Source: Areca catechu (taxonomy: Eukaryota; Streptophyta; Magnoliopsida; Arecales; Arecaceae). From it: DNA of 64,000 nucleotides. Positions 43,286-55,937 of the stretch are shown here, one piece after another. The stretch is from contig CM038040.1 of the NCBI GenBank assembly GCA_021397845.1, forward strand, positions 65,335,966-65,399,965, in the 5' to 3' direction. Every line of letters starts with the position of its first letter. Position 1 is the first letter of the stretch. The notes under the pieces are model-generated. The model was not told where the DNA came from. It saw only the letters and a program-made list of their open reading frames with translations, and searched no databases. The position numbers were made by a program, and so were the translations under genes.

Positions 43286-44649
43286 TGATGTGAAACTATA
43301 TATGCATGCAATTATTTTTCTTTGTATTTTTAAATATTGAGTTATAAGTTTTAATCCCGAAAATCAGACTAAGAAACGATGAAAAGAGTTCTATATAAAA
43401 ATAAGAAGCTAAAAGCATGCATAACAGGACCTAATAAGCAATAGAAAAAGGGATCGTCGAGGCTGAGAAGTCTTGGTTGGGCTAGTTCATCTCCAATAAG
43501 GCTACTGGCAGGCAGAGGGGGTGTACCTCACAATGGTTGATACGCCCGATGCTGATCGTATGCGAAGGGGTTGCTCTCACTCCCAGATGCAGCCTGGAAA
43601 ATCAAGCCAGAGACCTGCGGTTTCTCGTTTTCTGCTCGGTGATCCGATTGCGCCCCGGCTGGAGTTGTTGAATTCGTAGAAGCTGAGGGACCTGTAAACA
43701 ACCTTTTAGGGGTGAGGAAACAAAGCAAAGATGAAGTAGTAAAGGGAAAACAGCAAGGGAAAGAAGATTTTGAGGTTGGGCAGCTAGGGTTTGGAGAGCT
43801 GAATGGCGGCTGGAGATAGGGCACAGAACACTAGGAAGAAGGAAGGGCTCACACAGAATCCCTTTTAGCACACAGCAAGTAGCACACACCAATTGGAGAA
43901 ATTCAATATTATTTCATGATAAAAAGTTATTAAATCTTCATACAAGGGGTTCCTTATATAGAGTCATGAGACTTAGGGTCCAAGCAAAAGAAAACAAGGA
44001 AAATAAGAGGTGACCACTTTCTTCCTAAAGTGTGGGGCTGAATACATGAAAAAAACACTCTCATGCCATACAAAATCTCTCCAAACAAGGTAGGTAGTGT
44101 ACATCCAAAGGGGGGGACCACTTCTTTCTTAAGCAAGCTAGCATGAATCAAGGGATTCATGTTTATCTATTTTGACTTTCCTTCTTGTCATGCTGGCATG
44201 TGGAGTTGATGTGCTTGGGGTGTGGAAGGGGTGTTCTAGCGTGTGGTCATCAACTTCTCATTCATGGGTCGACTTCATGATCCTCCAAGTAATCCTAGGA
44301 GACAAAATCCAGGATGTGACTGGAACTCCATGAGGCTATTGAGGTGGCATGCTGGGTGGTGTCCTTCACATGCTTGAGTCTTCTTTGACTAGGCTTGACT
44401 CAAATAGACTCAATACAACTGGACATGCTTACAAGACTCAGAATATGATTAGCTCAACATGAGCTGACTTAACCGACTAATCCAAAACCATAATGGTATG
44501 GATCAAATGCTACATATAGGACTCAATTAATAAAAATGACAACTCAAATAGGCTAAGCCCTTATTACAAATGGATTCAAATACTACTAAGTAATCCACAA
44601 AGGATTTAGAAATCTCTGTCTTATTCTGGTGCCTCTGGTGTCCCCACCA
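43286..44649 (-). repeat. 5' LTR (minus-strand sense) of the chromovirus-type element
   Basis: It is the same length as its partner (1364 bp), with TGGTGGGGAC at 44649 and CACATCA at 43286 in element sense. The TATA box (ctatataagga) lies at about 43952-43964. Short frames inside it are not shared by the partner LTR and are not genes. Confidence 0.8.
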
Positions 44650-44654
44650 TAGAG

Positions 44655-46500
44655 TCTTCAAGAAATGGACCTTGATTATTAAAGAATCAATTTATATGGT
44701 TTTTGATGAAACTAACCATTAATCCTCAAGAAAAAAAGATTTTATTAATGAAGATGTAGAAATATTAAATAAAGAAATGAAGGAGCTCAACTTGAAAGAT
44801 AAACTAATTGAAAAAGAAAATGAGGTGAGCATTAATAAAGAATATAATGATTTACCCAAAGAATGGAGGTATGCTCATCATCATCCAAAGGACCATATAA
44901 TTGGTGATCCTTTACAAGGGATAAGAACTAGAGCTTCTTTTAGAGATATATTTGATTATCTAGCTTTCGTTTCTCAAATTAAATCAAATTATATAGAGAA
45001 AGCTGAAAATGATCCAAATAGGATGCAAGCTATGCAAGAGGAGTTAAATTAATTTAAAAGAAACAATGTTTAGACTTTAGTGAATAGACCCAATGAACAT
45101 CATATTATTGGCACTAAATAGGCAATTAGAAATAAACTTAATAAAAGAAGGCAATATAGTAAGAAATAAAAGCAAGAATAGTAGCTAAGAAATATAATTA
45201 AGAAGAAGAAAAAGATTTTGATGAAATGTATATCTCTGTAACTAGACTAGAAGCAATTAGATTAGTACTTGAATTTACTTACTACATGAATTTCAAACTA
45301 TTTCAAATAGATGTGTAAAGTACTTTCTTAAATGGTTATATTTCTAAAGAAGTCTTTATAGAGCAACCGCTTGGTTTTGAAAGTCATGCCTTTCTAGATC
45401 ATGTTTTCAAATTTAACAAAGTATTATATGGATTGGAACAAAAACCTAGAGCTTGGTATGAAAGGTTAAGTAAATTTCTTCTTGAAAATAATTTTAATAG
45501 AGGTAGTGTTGATATAACTCTATTTTTAAGATGAAACAAAAATAATCTCTTAGTACTACAAATATATATGGATGATATTATCTTTAATGCTACTAATGAA
45601 GATCTTTGTCAAGAATTTGCTAAGCTAATGTAAGAAAAATTTGAAATCATCATGAAGGGAGAACTAATATTCTTCCTTGATCTTTAAATCAAATAAATAA
45701 AGGAATGAATATTTATCAACCAAACTAAATTTATCAAGAAGATACTCAAAAAGTTTAGGATTGAGAACACAAAGATAATAGGCATATCTATGAGCACTAC
45801 ATGTAGACTTGATAAAAATAAACATAGTAATAGTATAAATCAAAAGCTTTATCAAGGTATGATTGGATTTTTTTCTTTACCAAATTACTACTAGGATCGA
45901 TATATTGCTTAGTGTATATATATATATATATATATGCTAGATTTCAATCAAATCTAAAAAAATCTCATATGCCTGTAGTTAAAAGAATAATTGGATAATT
46001 AAAAGGCACACAAAACTTAGGATTATGGTACTCCAAGAATTCTTTATAAACTTAATTATTTATTCTAATGTTGATTTTAATGGATGCAAAATTGATAGAA
46101 AAAGGACTAGCCAATTTCTAGGATTGAACTTAACTCTTGGCATAGCAAGAAATAAAACTCTATAGCACTATCCATAGTTGAAGCTGAATTTGTTATTATA
46201 GGAAGTTGTTGTGCTCAAGTACTTTAAAATAAATAATAACTTAAAGATTTTACTATCAAACAAAATAAGATTTCTATCAGATATGATAATACAAGTACTA
46301 TAAATTTAGCACTCAAGAACCAAACATACAGAAATTAAACATCACTTTATTAGAGATCATGTTCAAAATAATGATATTGTGTTTGAATTCATTTATACTG
46401 ATAAACAATTAGTGGATGTTTTTATCAAACTCCTTAGCGAAGATAGATTTTCAATGATTAGAAGTGAACTTGGTATGTATGATCCATTCTAGACTGATAT
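44655..46500 (+). pseudogene. SIRE reverse transcriptase and RNase H
   Basis: This resumes the interrupted pol. LPKEWRYAHHHPKDHIIGDP and GIRTRASFRDIFDYLAFVSQ are the SIRE-type linker before RT. RT blocks follow: QAMQEELN, FQIDVKSTFLNGY-like remnants near 45305, YGLEQKPRAWYERLSKFLLE, and the catalytic YMDDIIF (45567-45587). RNase H has remnants at 46090-46480, with HTEIKHHFIRDHVQNNDIVF and LVDVFIKLLSEDRFSMIRSE, the conserved C-terminus of copia pol. More than fifteen stops are present. Confidence 0.7.
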
Positions 46501-46859
46501 GCATAAAAAAATCCTTTTTAGATAGGAAAATCTCTAAATTTTTAATTTTTTATTCTATCCCTTCTATTCAAATTCTTTCAATTTTAGCTGATTAGAAGTA
46601 TTCTAGAATGCGAAAATTCTTTTCCAGCCAAATCTACTTCATTTCTCAAACTTTGTCTAGGAACGAGTTGACTTGTGCCTACCTAGTTTCCCCAAGTATC
46701 GACTCATGCATTCAAGATCTAGCTTTTTAAAAAGGGACTTGAACCCTTACTATTCCTTATTATTTTTCTAATTTCTTGAGCCATCTCCCCAAATCCTCTA
46801 AATCGCCCCCTCCTTCACCCTAGGACCCAATTTCTAGCCTTGATTCCTTAATTTTTTGC

Positions 46860-48500
46860 AAGATTCATGTGCTATATGACCCTGAAAAGGCAATGGTTTC
46901 AAAAATAAAAAGATATAGGATGGATCTTTTGGCCAAGCATCACTCCAAGAGGAAAAATGACACCCATGGATAATCATCAATCCATCCCTCTTCTCTCCCT
47001 CACCTTTTAATGGCCAATAGAGTAGTTACAACTAGAAGAAAGGGGAACTTTAAATTCTTTTAAGATGAATATTTCTATATATGGAGTTGGATACGATAGC
47101 AAGGATGAGAGAAGTCTACTCATTTGAGGTGCCAACCTATCCTAAGCTAGTAAGAGAGTTCTTTGAGAATCTTAGAATAAGGACTGGCTATATAGAATCC
47201 TCTATTAAACAAACCCTAATTGTTTTGGATGAACGTAGAATAGGTGGCATACTTGCCTAGGGCAGGATGTTGTGTGCCCAAATTGGAAAAGAAAGAAGAG
47301 GGTCTAAAAGTCATCTTAGAGAGGAAGGAAGTGACTGGATTAGGGAACTTTTTTGTTAATCAACTCTTAATAGAGATGATACTATTTCATAATATAGTCA
47401 GCCAGATCTTCTTTCAAAAAATTGGAAAATTTGATTGGGTTATGGAAAAGGATATTGTTGTGATGTGCTTCATGATCTAAGGGAACAAAATGGATATGCC
47501 ATTCATGATGTTGGAGAAAATAAAAGATGCAGCTAAGAGATCTAGGGCATGTTTATTCTATGGCATGGTCTTCACCTTGATATTCATAAAGTTTGGGGTT
47601 GGGTTGGAAGGAGATGACCTAAAGAGGATGATGCACACTAATTACTACAATGAGTGATCCCTCCATCACATGGGGTATCACAAAGAAGATGGTAGATGGG
47701 TTAGGAGAGGCTCAGGACAAGAGTTAGCAAGGAAAGATGAGGAGGAAAAAGAGCATTAGGACATGGAGCCATAGATACCTCTAATTGCACCACTAGCTCA
47801 TGCACTAGCTACATCTGAGCCACCAGCCTTTACTTTTGAGCCATCAGTAGTAGCATCATCTGGAGCAGTAGCTGCATCAAAGGGCTATCTTATCCCTTCA
47901 GTATGTACCCCACTAGCTACACCTAGGACACCACCGGTGTAGTAGATAGCGACTAGTTCAGGATTAGCTGATATGACATTCAAATGATAGGTTCTCTATT
48001 TTCAGATCTTAGAGATGACATTATGAGTAGACATGATGAGCTCTAGAAGGTATTTCAGAGATCTTACAATGAGCTTCATCAAAATTTAACTGCATTGACT
48101 TTGAGGGTTGAGGTCTTAGAGAAGACTCAAGAATAGTAGTGAGGATAGATTGATACATCTACTCTAGCATACAAGACTACCAGACTTTCAAAGAAGATTG
48201 AGGATGCCATCATATCCTAGCATGGCAACACTAGTATAATCCATAAAACTATTCATCAGCTAGTGTCCTAGATGGGGATCTTCTTGGCACGTCTCTTGCC
48301 TTCTAGTCATCATGGTCAGACTTCATTCAGTCCGCCCCCACATCCACAGTGCCATCCTACCTTTTCTAGGTCACCTTTTTTTATTGTAGTGAGACTTGGT
48401 ACAGGTTTTCCTAGCTCTAACACTTCTTTTAGGACCCGTAAAAGATATGCCTCTTCATCCACACCCATCATAGAGCTACCTTTCGATGATTAGGGTGCTC
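46860..48500 (+). pseudogene. SIRE env-like region between pol and the 3' purine tract
   Basis: The stretch is too long to be plain UTR and has coding remnants in shifting frames: KRYRMDLLAKHHSKRKN, VYSFEVPTYPKLVREFFENL-like (47110-47180) and RTGYIESSIKQTLIVLDERR, then a Pro/Thr/Ser-rich part (47760-48490). SIRE elements are known to carry an extra env-like ORF here, with a plant transposon-type domain. I assign it by position and these remnants only. No membrane segment or furin-type site could be supported. Confidence 0.4.
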
Positions 48501-49028
48501 TCTATGTATTTTGCTTATCAAACTATCAGATCAATCATCTAGTTTGCTTTATCTTGACATCATGTATGCTACACTTGTTGTAGTCTCTTTTGTATGATTA
48601 ACTTATATCTAATGGAATTGGCTACTTTATTTTCATATCTTGTGAATGTGACTCATCTTGCCTTTGCACCTTTTTTTTTTATTGATGACAAAAAGGGAGA
48701 GAAATATAAGATAAAATATAATAATATGGAGAACAAAAAGTGATATAAAGAAGAAGTAATATAAAGTAATCTAAATTCTTGAATTAAGAATATATGGCAA
48801 TTATCAAGGGGGAGACTTGAATTTTCTTGGAAAATTTTAAGTCTTGAATCTTTGAACAATTTGTAAAGCTTTAAATTTATAAAATCTTGTTTCACTTTGT
48901 ACATTTGAAAATACATCTTACTCTGGACAACTTTATAATGTATATTTGAAAATACTTTTTGTTGATACTTTGAGCAATTTTTTTAATCTCCATGCCCAAT
49001 ATTTTGTCATCATCAAAAAGGAGAAAAT
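48500..49028 (+). other. SIRE 3' untranslated region and purine tract
   Basis: AT-rich, no gene. It ends tttgtcatcatcaaaaagga (about 49001-49020) then gaaaat directly before the LTR, the same tract as at 24878-24904. Confidence 0.6.
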
Positions 49029-50315
49029 TGTTAACTCTATTAATGATTTTGATGATTACAAAATATTAGAGTATAAAAAGTATACTAATATTTTTAAGAT
49101 TGTTTAAGCATGTTTTTGTAGAGATCAATTATCTTTGAAAAGTCCTGAAGGCCTTGGAATATTTTTGGACCTAAAAGAACCTAAATTAAAGATGAAATAG
49201 TTATTAAAAGCCAAATTGGAGAAGTCAAGTCAACTTATGTATGTGAGAAGTCAATTCTGGTACTTTCTAGAACTGGCATACAAATTTGGTATGTTGACAA
49301 GTTGACTCCTTGGACAGATGAGTTGACTCTCTTAGTAAAATAGAGAAGCTTTTTTTTGTGTTGGACTAGACGGACCACTCCTTAGATAGGTGAGTTGGTT
49401 TTCTCAGGAAAAATATAAAGCTAAATTTTAGATGACCTAGATAAGTTGACTCCTTGGACAAGTGAGCCAGCTTTCTTGGTGGATGTAGAAAGATATTTTT
49501 TTGAATAAACAGATGAGTCGACTCCTTGGATAGGCGACTGGCTCTCCCAAAAAAAAATAGAAGATAGAATTTTCAGGATATGAGGTGAGTTAACTCTTGG
49601 CTCAGACGAGTTGACTCGAGAGCTTCTGAGCTATTTTTCATCTTTAATGGTCATAAATGATCAAAATTGGCTTCTAAAGTGATAAAAACTCAAGGAAATC
49701 TCTATGAAATCAAGAGATAAGTTTAAAATGAAAGAACTTTTGAAAATAGGGAGAAACAACTTTGTATTCATTGCCATTCAATAGACATTCAACTACTTTT
49801 AACCAACTTCTCTGGAGACTTAAAGGAGCATTCAAAGAGTGATCGAAGAACATTAATTACAAGATTTCAAGCCTTCTTCAGACAAGTTTTACCAACAACC
49901 AATCAGCTCATTCAAAGAGTTTTTTCTTTGGTGTTGCACATCAAGTTTCTGTTTTTCTATTTTGAATTTCAGTGCAGTTGAAACTTGAAAAAAAATCTTG
50001 GATTATTTATAGGGTTGTAAAGGTTTTGATAGCTATCATGGTAAAGCTAATTAGATTGTTTGTGAGCTCGATTAAAATGAACAAGTTGTATTCAAAGTAA
50101 ATATATTGAAAATCTTCAAGAGAGTCTTGGAGAGTGGACATAGATGCTTGGAGTATACTGAACCACTATAAATTTTGTTGTTTTACTTTTTCATTCCTTG
50201 TATTTATTATTGCTCATACCTTACTTCTTCTCATAATTTGAAAAAGTGGACATACTTATTTTAAATTTTTGAAATTCCAATTTGCCCCCCTCTTGAATTA
50301 TCTTGCTAGGAAATA
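49029..50315 (+). repeat. 3' LTR of the SIRE-type element
   Basis: It starts tgttaactctattaatgatt and ends caatttgcccccctcttg then attatcttgctagg. It is about 300 bp shorter than the 5' LTR and very diverged. Variants of gagtcgactc, a perfect 10-bp palindrome, recur between 49200 and 49620 (gagttgactcc, gagtcgactcc, gagttgactcg). TATA-like cactataaat lies at 50162-50171. The right border is approximate. Confidence 0.6.
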
Positions 50316-50379
50316 TAATTAGAAGAGTTCTAATTTCGATATTGGACTTGAGTCATTGTCTAAAACAAAATTGTAGTTT

Positions 50380-51228
50380 TTTGAAGTAGGAGTAGAAAGA
50401 AGGGAAGAATTAGAAAAGGTAGATGATAGGGAAACTATAGCAAATGTGTTAGAAGAGGAAGTGGTGATTTTTATATTTAGGAATTAAGAGTGCAATCATG
50501 TTTTTGACTATGATGTTGAGTAGGTTGGTGATTTTGCAACTTTCCATCATGCCACTTTGATAAAGGAGTTCTTCACATCATATAAAGTAGGAGACTTTGT
50601 GCATATAATGATGGGTAATAGCAATTGTGCATAGATTGTGTGAATTGGTGATGCCTGTATAAAGACTAATGTTGGTTGCACATTGGTTTTGAAGGATGTG
50701 AGGCATGTTCCTACTTTGCGCTTGTATCTAATTTCTACTCATGCTACAAATTGGGTAGGCTTTAAAAATTATTTCAACAATAGAAGATGGAAACTCACTA
50801 AGGATTTGTTAGTGTTGCAAAAGGAAGTGCTTGCCGTATACTATACAACTCACATTAAGGTATGCATAAATTGATTGTTTGTAGTTGAGAATAAGATTTC
50901 ATTAGATTTATGGCACAAGAGGTTAGCTCACATGAGTGAAAAAGGGTTGTAAGTTTTGACAAAGAGGTCTCTCATACTCTCTTGTACCCTTCACCAAGGG
51001 TACATTACTAAATTATTGTGATTATTGTTTATTTGACAAGCATCATAGAGTTTCTTTTCACAAATTATCCAAAAGAAAGAAGACTTATTTAAATATGATT
51101 TATTCTGATGTATGTGGTCCCATTGAGATAGAGTCAATAGGTGGCAACAAATACTTTGTTGCTTTTATTGATGATGCTACATAAAAAGTGTGGGTGTATT
51201 TTCTAAAATCGAAGTATCAAGTGTTTAA
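50380..51228 (+). pseudogene. Copia (TNT1-94/Tork-like) protease-integrase fragment
   Basis: Readable blocks are GDACIKTNVGCTLVLKDVRH, PTLRLYLISTHATNWVGFKN, RWKLTKDLLVLQKEVL, LDLWHKRLAHMSEKGL (the H-x-R/K-L-x-H GAG-preintegrase motif) and YSDVCGPIE-like sequence near 51105. This is a different copia lineage from the SIRE element just left. Gag, the rest of integrase, RT and the LTRs are missing. It breaks off near 51228 at a dispersed-repeat block. Several stops are present. Confidence 0.7.
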
Positions 51229-51524
51229 GCCAGGATTTGTCAAACCATCCTGAATTACCTGGTTTGAGGCATGTTGAGCTATATCAGTGGCCAACTAGGA
51301 TGGTTTCAATGTTTGAAATGAAATACAAACAAAGATGAGGGGAGGGAGAAGGAAAGAGAACAAAAGAGAGAGAGGGGAGGGAAGGAGAAGGAAATGTTGG
51401 GGAGGCTATTAGTGGCTACTAAGGTTTTTGGAGCCTGCCCTCCTCTAGAGAGAGAAAAATAGAGTGAGAGAAATATATATAAAAGAGGAAGGAGAGAGAG
51501 GGAGGGAAGGAGAAGGAGAAGAGG
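51229..51524. repeat. Dispersed-repeat block and purine-rich tract
   Basis: Positions 51229-51300 hold ccaggatttgtcaaaccatc and ggtttgaggcatg words. Positions 51320-51524 are a long GA-rich tract (gaggggagggagaaggaaag and variants repeated at 51380 and 51490). No gene. Confidence 0.55.
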
Positions 51525-54012
51525 TTCTGGAATGTTATTAGTGGTGATATTTTAGTACTATTTGAAGAATTCTTCAAAGGATATTTTGATCTTGCCCCGA
51601 CACAGCTACACTTTCATTGCTCTCATCTCTAAAAAAGATGGTACACTCACTGTGATGACATCTAGCCCATCAATTTATTAAATGGATTGTACAAAATTAT
51701 TGCTAAGGTGCTTGTTGATAGGCATGCCAAGTGCATTCCCTTTTTGATCAATGAAGCACAATTGGCTTTTGTGAAGGGAAGAAATATCCTAGAGAATTTT
51801 TTATGTGCAAATGAGATGGTCATATATTATAAAATGATTGGACATATAAAAGTTGTGTGCAAACTAAACTTAAAAAATCTTTTGATAAATTGAACTTGCA
51901 CTTCTTGATGGCTTCTCCTCTAGATCAATTGAATGGATAAGATGTCTACTTAATTCAACTTTAGTTGTTCTTCTAGTGAATGGATAACCTAGTAGATGGA
52001 TTAGATGTAGACAAGGGTGCTACAGCAAGGATATCTACTTTCATCAAATTTATTCATTTTGCCCACTGATATACTTTTCAAAATCTTACTTAGAGCTGGC
52101 TCCATTGGTCTCATTGAAGGAATTGGGCCTAATACTATGTTCGTTGGAATCAAATGTTTACTTTTTGTAGATAATACTTTGCTATTTTGTATGGGTGTGA
52201 AAGGAAGCATTCTAGCAATAAAAGCTCTCCTCTTGGCTTTTGAAGGTGCTTCCAATTTAAGAATCAACTTTCATAAAAGTCTCACCATTCGCATGAATTT
52301 GGAAGATGAAGAGGCTACCTCCTCTGCCAATATGGTGAATTGCAAGAAGGGAGTTCTACCTCTAACCTATTTGGGTTTGCCTCTTTTAGATAAGAAAATT
52401 TTTAAAAATTGCTGGTTGCCACTTTTGGAAAGGATCCACTCAAGGCTTGCTTCTTGGAAAGGTAAGATGCTCTGTTGAGGTGGAAGACTTGCATTGGTTA
52501 ACTTGGTGCTATCCTCTCTACCATCTTACTACATGTCATTTTTAAATTGTTAAGATGGGTCATTGCTAGGATTGATCATATGCATAGAGCCTTTCTTTGA
52601 AAAGGGAATGAAGAAATTAGTGGCTTTCACTACCTTGTGAATTGGAATATTGTATGCAGATCAAATGAACAAGGAGGATTGGGAGTTAAAAATCTTGTAC
52701 AAACGAACTGAGCTCTGTTGGCAAAATCGGCATGGAAATTCAATTAAGGTAGCAGCACATTATCGAGAAAGGTAGAAACCAAATCAAAATGGCTTACTAT
52801 CTGAGAAAGAAGTTCAGGATGAGATCATGGAATTAGGACCTTTAGAATGTCACAACCATGGAAGGATATTTGCAAACAACTATCTACTTTTTGGCACTAT
52901 CTTTTTTTCAATCTAGGGGATGAGTAATTAGTGCAATTTTGGGAAGATTCTTGGTGTGGACCTTCACCCATTTGCTACATTTTCCTAGACTTATACCTTG
53001 TTGCTTTGAAGGAGAGGTGCACAATGGCCTTGCAATGGTCTTTGAGATCCCTATCTTGGAATTTTAAATTGAGAAGACCTCTCACTTTGGGACAAAGTAG
53101 ATAGCATCAAGTTCTCCAGGTTAGTCTTGCTTGCATGAAACCATCTTGGACTCTTGATACACCTTCTTGGAAACTCACTGCAAATGGTATGCACAGTGTC
53201 AAATCCTTGTACCAATTCATTAACAATGGAGGTCCCATTTGTCCTTTTGGTAAGATGATTTAGAGGGCACAAATCCCTTAAAATGTTAAGAGTTTTATTT
53301 GGTTAGCACTACATAATAAGCTTCACATTGATGAAATTCTTGCAAGGATGGCAGGTTAGTAATGGTTGTGTTCTTTATGGGGAAAGGATAGAAATTATAA
53401 ATCACTTGCTAATTAGGTGCCCTTTCCAGCATTGCCTTTGAAATATAATTGATATTTAGCTTAGAATTTCCAATCAACCAAGCAACCATCATCATCTTTG
53501 GACTAATTGGTGGAAAACCAATTTCAAGAGATCTTAGCAATGCACCATTGATCAGCTAGCTACAGCCTTGTGTTGGGAGATATGGCATGAGAGAAACTTT
53601 AGATTCTTTTGTAAAAAGAAATCCATCATTACTTTAGTGTTGTACAAATCTCTTCATATTTTTAAATATTGGGGGCATCTCTATTCTGAAAAAACTAACA
53701 GCTATTTCAAATTCTAAAGCTATTTCTCATCACTTCTAGGATTTACATTTGGACTTGGCATTGAAATATCTTTTCCCTTATCTTTGACTAGTTATAAAAT
53801 ACTTATTCAATTCAAAATTTGACCTAAAACTGATGATTCACCTTTTTTGAAAACTCTATTGTGAACATCCCTATATCTAAATCATCACCTAGCCCTCTTT
53901 GGTCTCTTACATTGATTTTATAACTCATGTTGTAGCTTTTCATTGTAAATATTTTGTCTAATAAGTCAAGGTGGCGATGTCTCTTGCTTCCCTTTGTCTA
54001 AAAAAAAAAGAA
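51525..54012 (+). mobile_element. Second L1-type LINE remnant, 5'-truncated
   Basis: It begins inside RT (ISGDILVLFEEFFKGYFDL), then GLYKIIAKVLVDRHAKCIPF and AQLAFVKGRNILENFLCANE. The catalytic box is FVDNTLLF (family F-A-D-D-T-L-L-F), near 52170. LLAFEGASNLRINFHKS, VLPLTYLGLPLLDKK and RLASWKGKMLC follow. Further on is the zf-RVT region (NVKSFIWLALHNKLHIDEIL, about 53279-53340). It ends with ttgtctaaaaaaaaaag, a poly-A tail, at about 54012. Stops in all parts. Confidence 0.7.
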
Positions 54013-54190
54013 TATCTTACATTTCCATTAGTTGAAGGCAATACCAACTTTGATATGTTATCTTCATGGAAATTTAATGATCCAAAGTATCTTATCCTAA
54101 ATTAGGTTACAAAAGATGTCTTGGCAATTTTAATGACTATAGTAGTATCAAATATGTGTTTAGTATAGATGGTCGAATAAAATATGCATT
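54013..54190 (+). pseudogene. hAT transposase C-terminal dimerisation domain fragment
   Basis: Directly after the LINE tail the frame reads EYLTFPLVEGNTNFDMLSSW, then KFNDPKYLILN, a stop, and TKDVLAILMTIVVSNMC. It follows the hAT pattern Y-L-x-x-P, F-D-x-L-x-W-W-K, Y-P-x-L-S-x-x-A-x-D-x-L-x-I-x-x-S-x-x-x-S. Two TAG codons break it. No other part of the transposase was found nearby. The LINE may have inserted into this gene. Confidence 0.55.
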
Positions 54191-55937
54191 CCAAAGCTCA
54201 AAATATCCCAATATTCTTGAGGCTACAATTTATCTTTAAGATCTGTATTGCATTTTTATATTTATTTTATTTAAAATATCTTATTAGTCCTTTTTTTGGT
54301 CATAGGACCTTTCAATATGTTCTTGATATTAATTCTACTAGTATGATGGATAGCTATTCTATTTTGGTTAGAAACTCAAATAAATCAAAATCAATTCATA
54401 TATTAAGGTAACATAAATGAATATAATATATATATTTTAAAATTATTTATTTTGTTTATGTCCACATTATATTAATCATATGTATTACGGGGTAATTGGA
54501 GTATTAAAATTTGTTAGATGACCTTATTGCATGAAATTGACCAATCCCATTTTATAGTTTATGAAACATTTTTGAAGATATTTTTGTTTATGGGAATGTA
54601 TTTGAAGTTTATCTAACATTGTGAGAGAATAACTATGATATCCCGGAATACCCTTTATGCTTTTAAATTATTTTTCTTTTATCATTTATCTTATTTGGAT
54701 TATATAGATATTGAGATATGGTAATATTTGTGATTTAATTTAGAATAGTTACAAGTTATTTTAAAGAAGTAGCTTAAAATATCCTTCTCGCTCTTTGTCT
54801 GTACCTCATTATTTAACAAGTTTGAGTATTTGGTTGAATTATAATTTGAAATACTATTTTATTTATATTTTCTTTCTTATTATATATTATGGATCTAAGA
54901 TAATATTATGGTTTTTGTTGGTATAATTGCATTCTAATGATGAAATCATGGTATATGATATCTAATAAGAAATCAAGTATATATTTTTTTGTGGATTATT
55001 AATTTTTAGGAATGTTCATCTCATTTTAATTGACTTTCTTGTTTTATTGTATGTCTATTTTCTTAAAGACTCCAATTATGTATATGGATTAGCATGCATT
55101 CATGTTAACCATGGAAAGTATTGATAATTAGTAAAACTTAAAAACAAACACCAGTCTTGCTAGCATGAACACAATGAATTTTAGCTCTCAAACAACACAA
55201 GGTTAAGAACTTTTTGTGTGAAGTGGGACCAATTTAAGTCACCAATGGTAAAATCCAAAATCTATCCAACTCATTTGTACCATTAGTAATTTTACAACAA
55301 AGTTAAGACAATGGATCAAAAGATGTAAAATACTGAAAGTATCAACTAGTCCCCCATTATTTATAGAGAGGAGAAAGCTATGATTGATTATTTGGTGAAA
55401 CAAGGAGCCTACTTGAAGGATTTTTTGCATACCAGATCATGTAGATCTAGGTGCAGCATATTTTAAAAAACAAAATTGATCTAGATCTGGCATGTGATCT
55501 GATCGAGATCTAATCGATTAGTGCCAGATTGCTAGATAATAGATTTAAAGCAAAAAAATAAATTGAATTAGAATTTAATCTTAGAAGATAATCTCATCAT
55601 CTTGCATGGATAGTAGATCTCCACAATTCATGATCATGATATGAGATTCTTTATTGAGTCACATACTTGTCCGATCTATGCAGGTATCCACTCGGGCCAA
55701 TCCTAGATGCTTTCTCCAAATTTGATCTGTCTTCACCAAGAAGGATCAATGGCTCCTTGATCTGTTCACATAGTATTCCTTGATTCTTCTTTTGCTTGGA
55801 TGGAATAGCCCAGCACTTAGACATGGGAGCAGAGGGGAGAGGGAGGATGTAGAGGAGGATTTCCGAGGATAAAAAAATTCATGCAAAAAGTTAGAATAGA
55901 TTTCACCTTGGTGCAACCCTATTTTAAGGATACTTTA
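54191..55937. other. AT-rich spacer
   Basis: No gene was seen on either strand. Sequence from 55430 to 55560 repeats gatctag and agatctg words locally without clear periodicity. Confidence 0.45.

Larger units (their letters stand above)
38088..44649 (-). mobile_element. Chromovirus-type Ty3/gypsy element lacking most of pol, nested in the SIRE element
   Basis: Two 1364-bp LTRs and a perfect TAGAG duplication bound a 3.8-kb interior. Read on the minus strand it holds a tRNA-Met primer site, leader, gag, an acidic spacer, and then the very end of integrase with a chromodomain. Protease, RT, RNase H and the integrase core are missing. The deletion lies between about 40400 and 40010. Such an element could move only with enzymes supplied by a relative. 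Confidence 0.8.
33098..50315 (+). mobile_element. SIRE/Maximus-type Ty1/copia element, old, split by a nested gypsy element
   Basis: Two divergent LTRs flank gag, protease, integrase, RT, RNase H and a further region before a purine tract. Removing the 6.6-kb insertion at 38088-44649 leaves about 10.6 kb, a normal SIRE size. The RT half resumes directly beyond the insertion. Divergence is heavy, with stops in every domain and high AT content, making it older than the nested element. No convincing target duplication remains. Confidence 0.75.

Noticed and set aside
43528..43892. Overlapping frames on the minus strand inside the chromovirus LTR
   Set aside because: The partner LTR at 38088-39451 does not keep the frames open, so they are chance.
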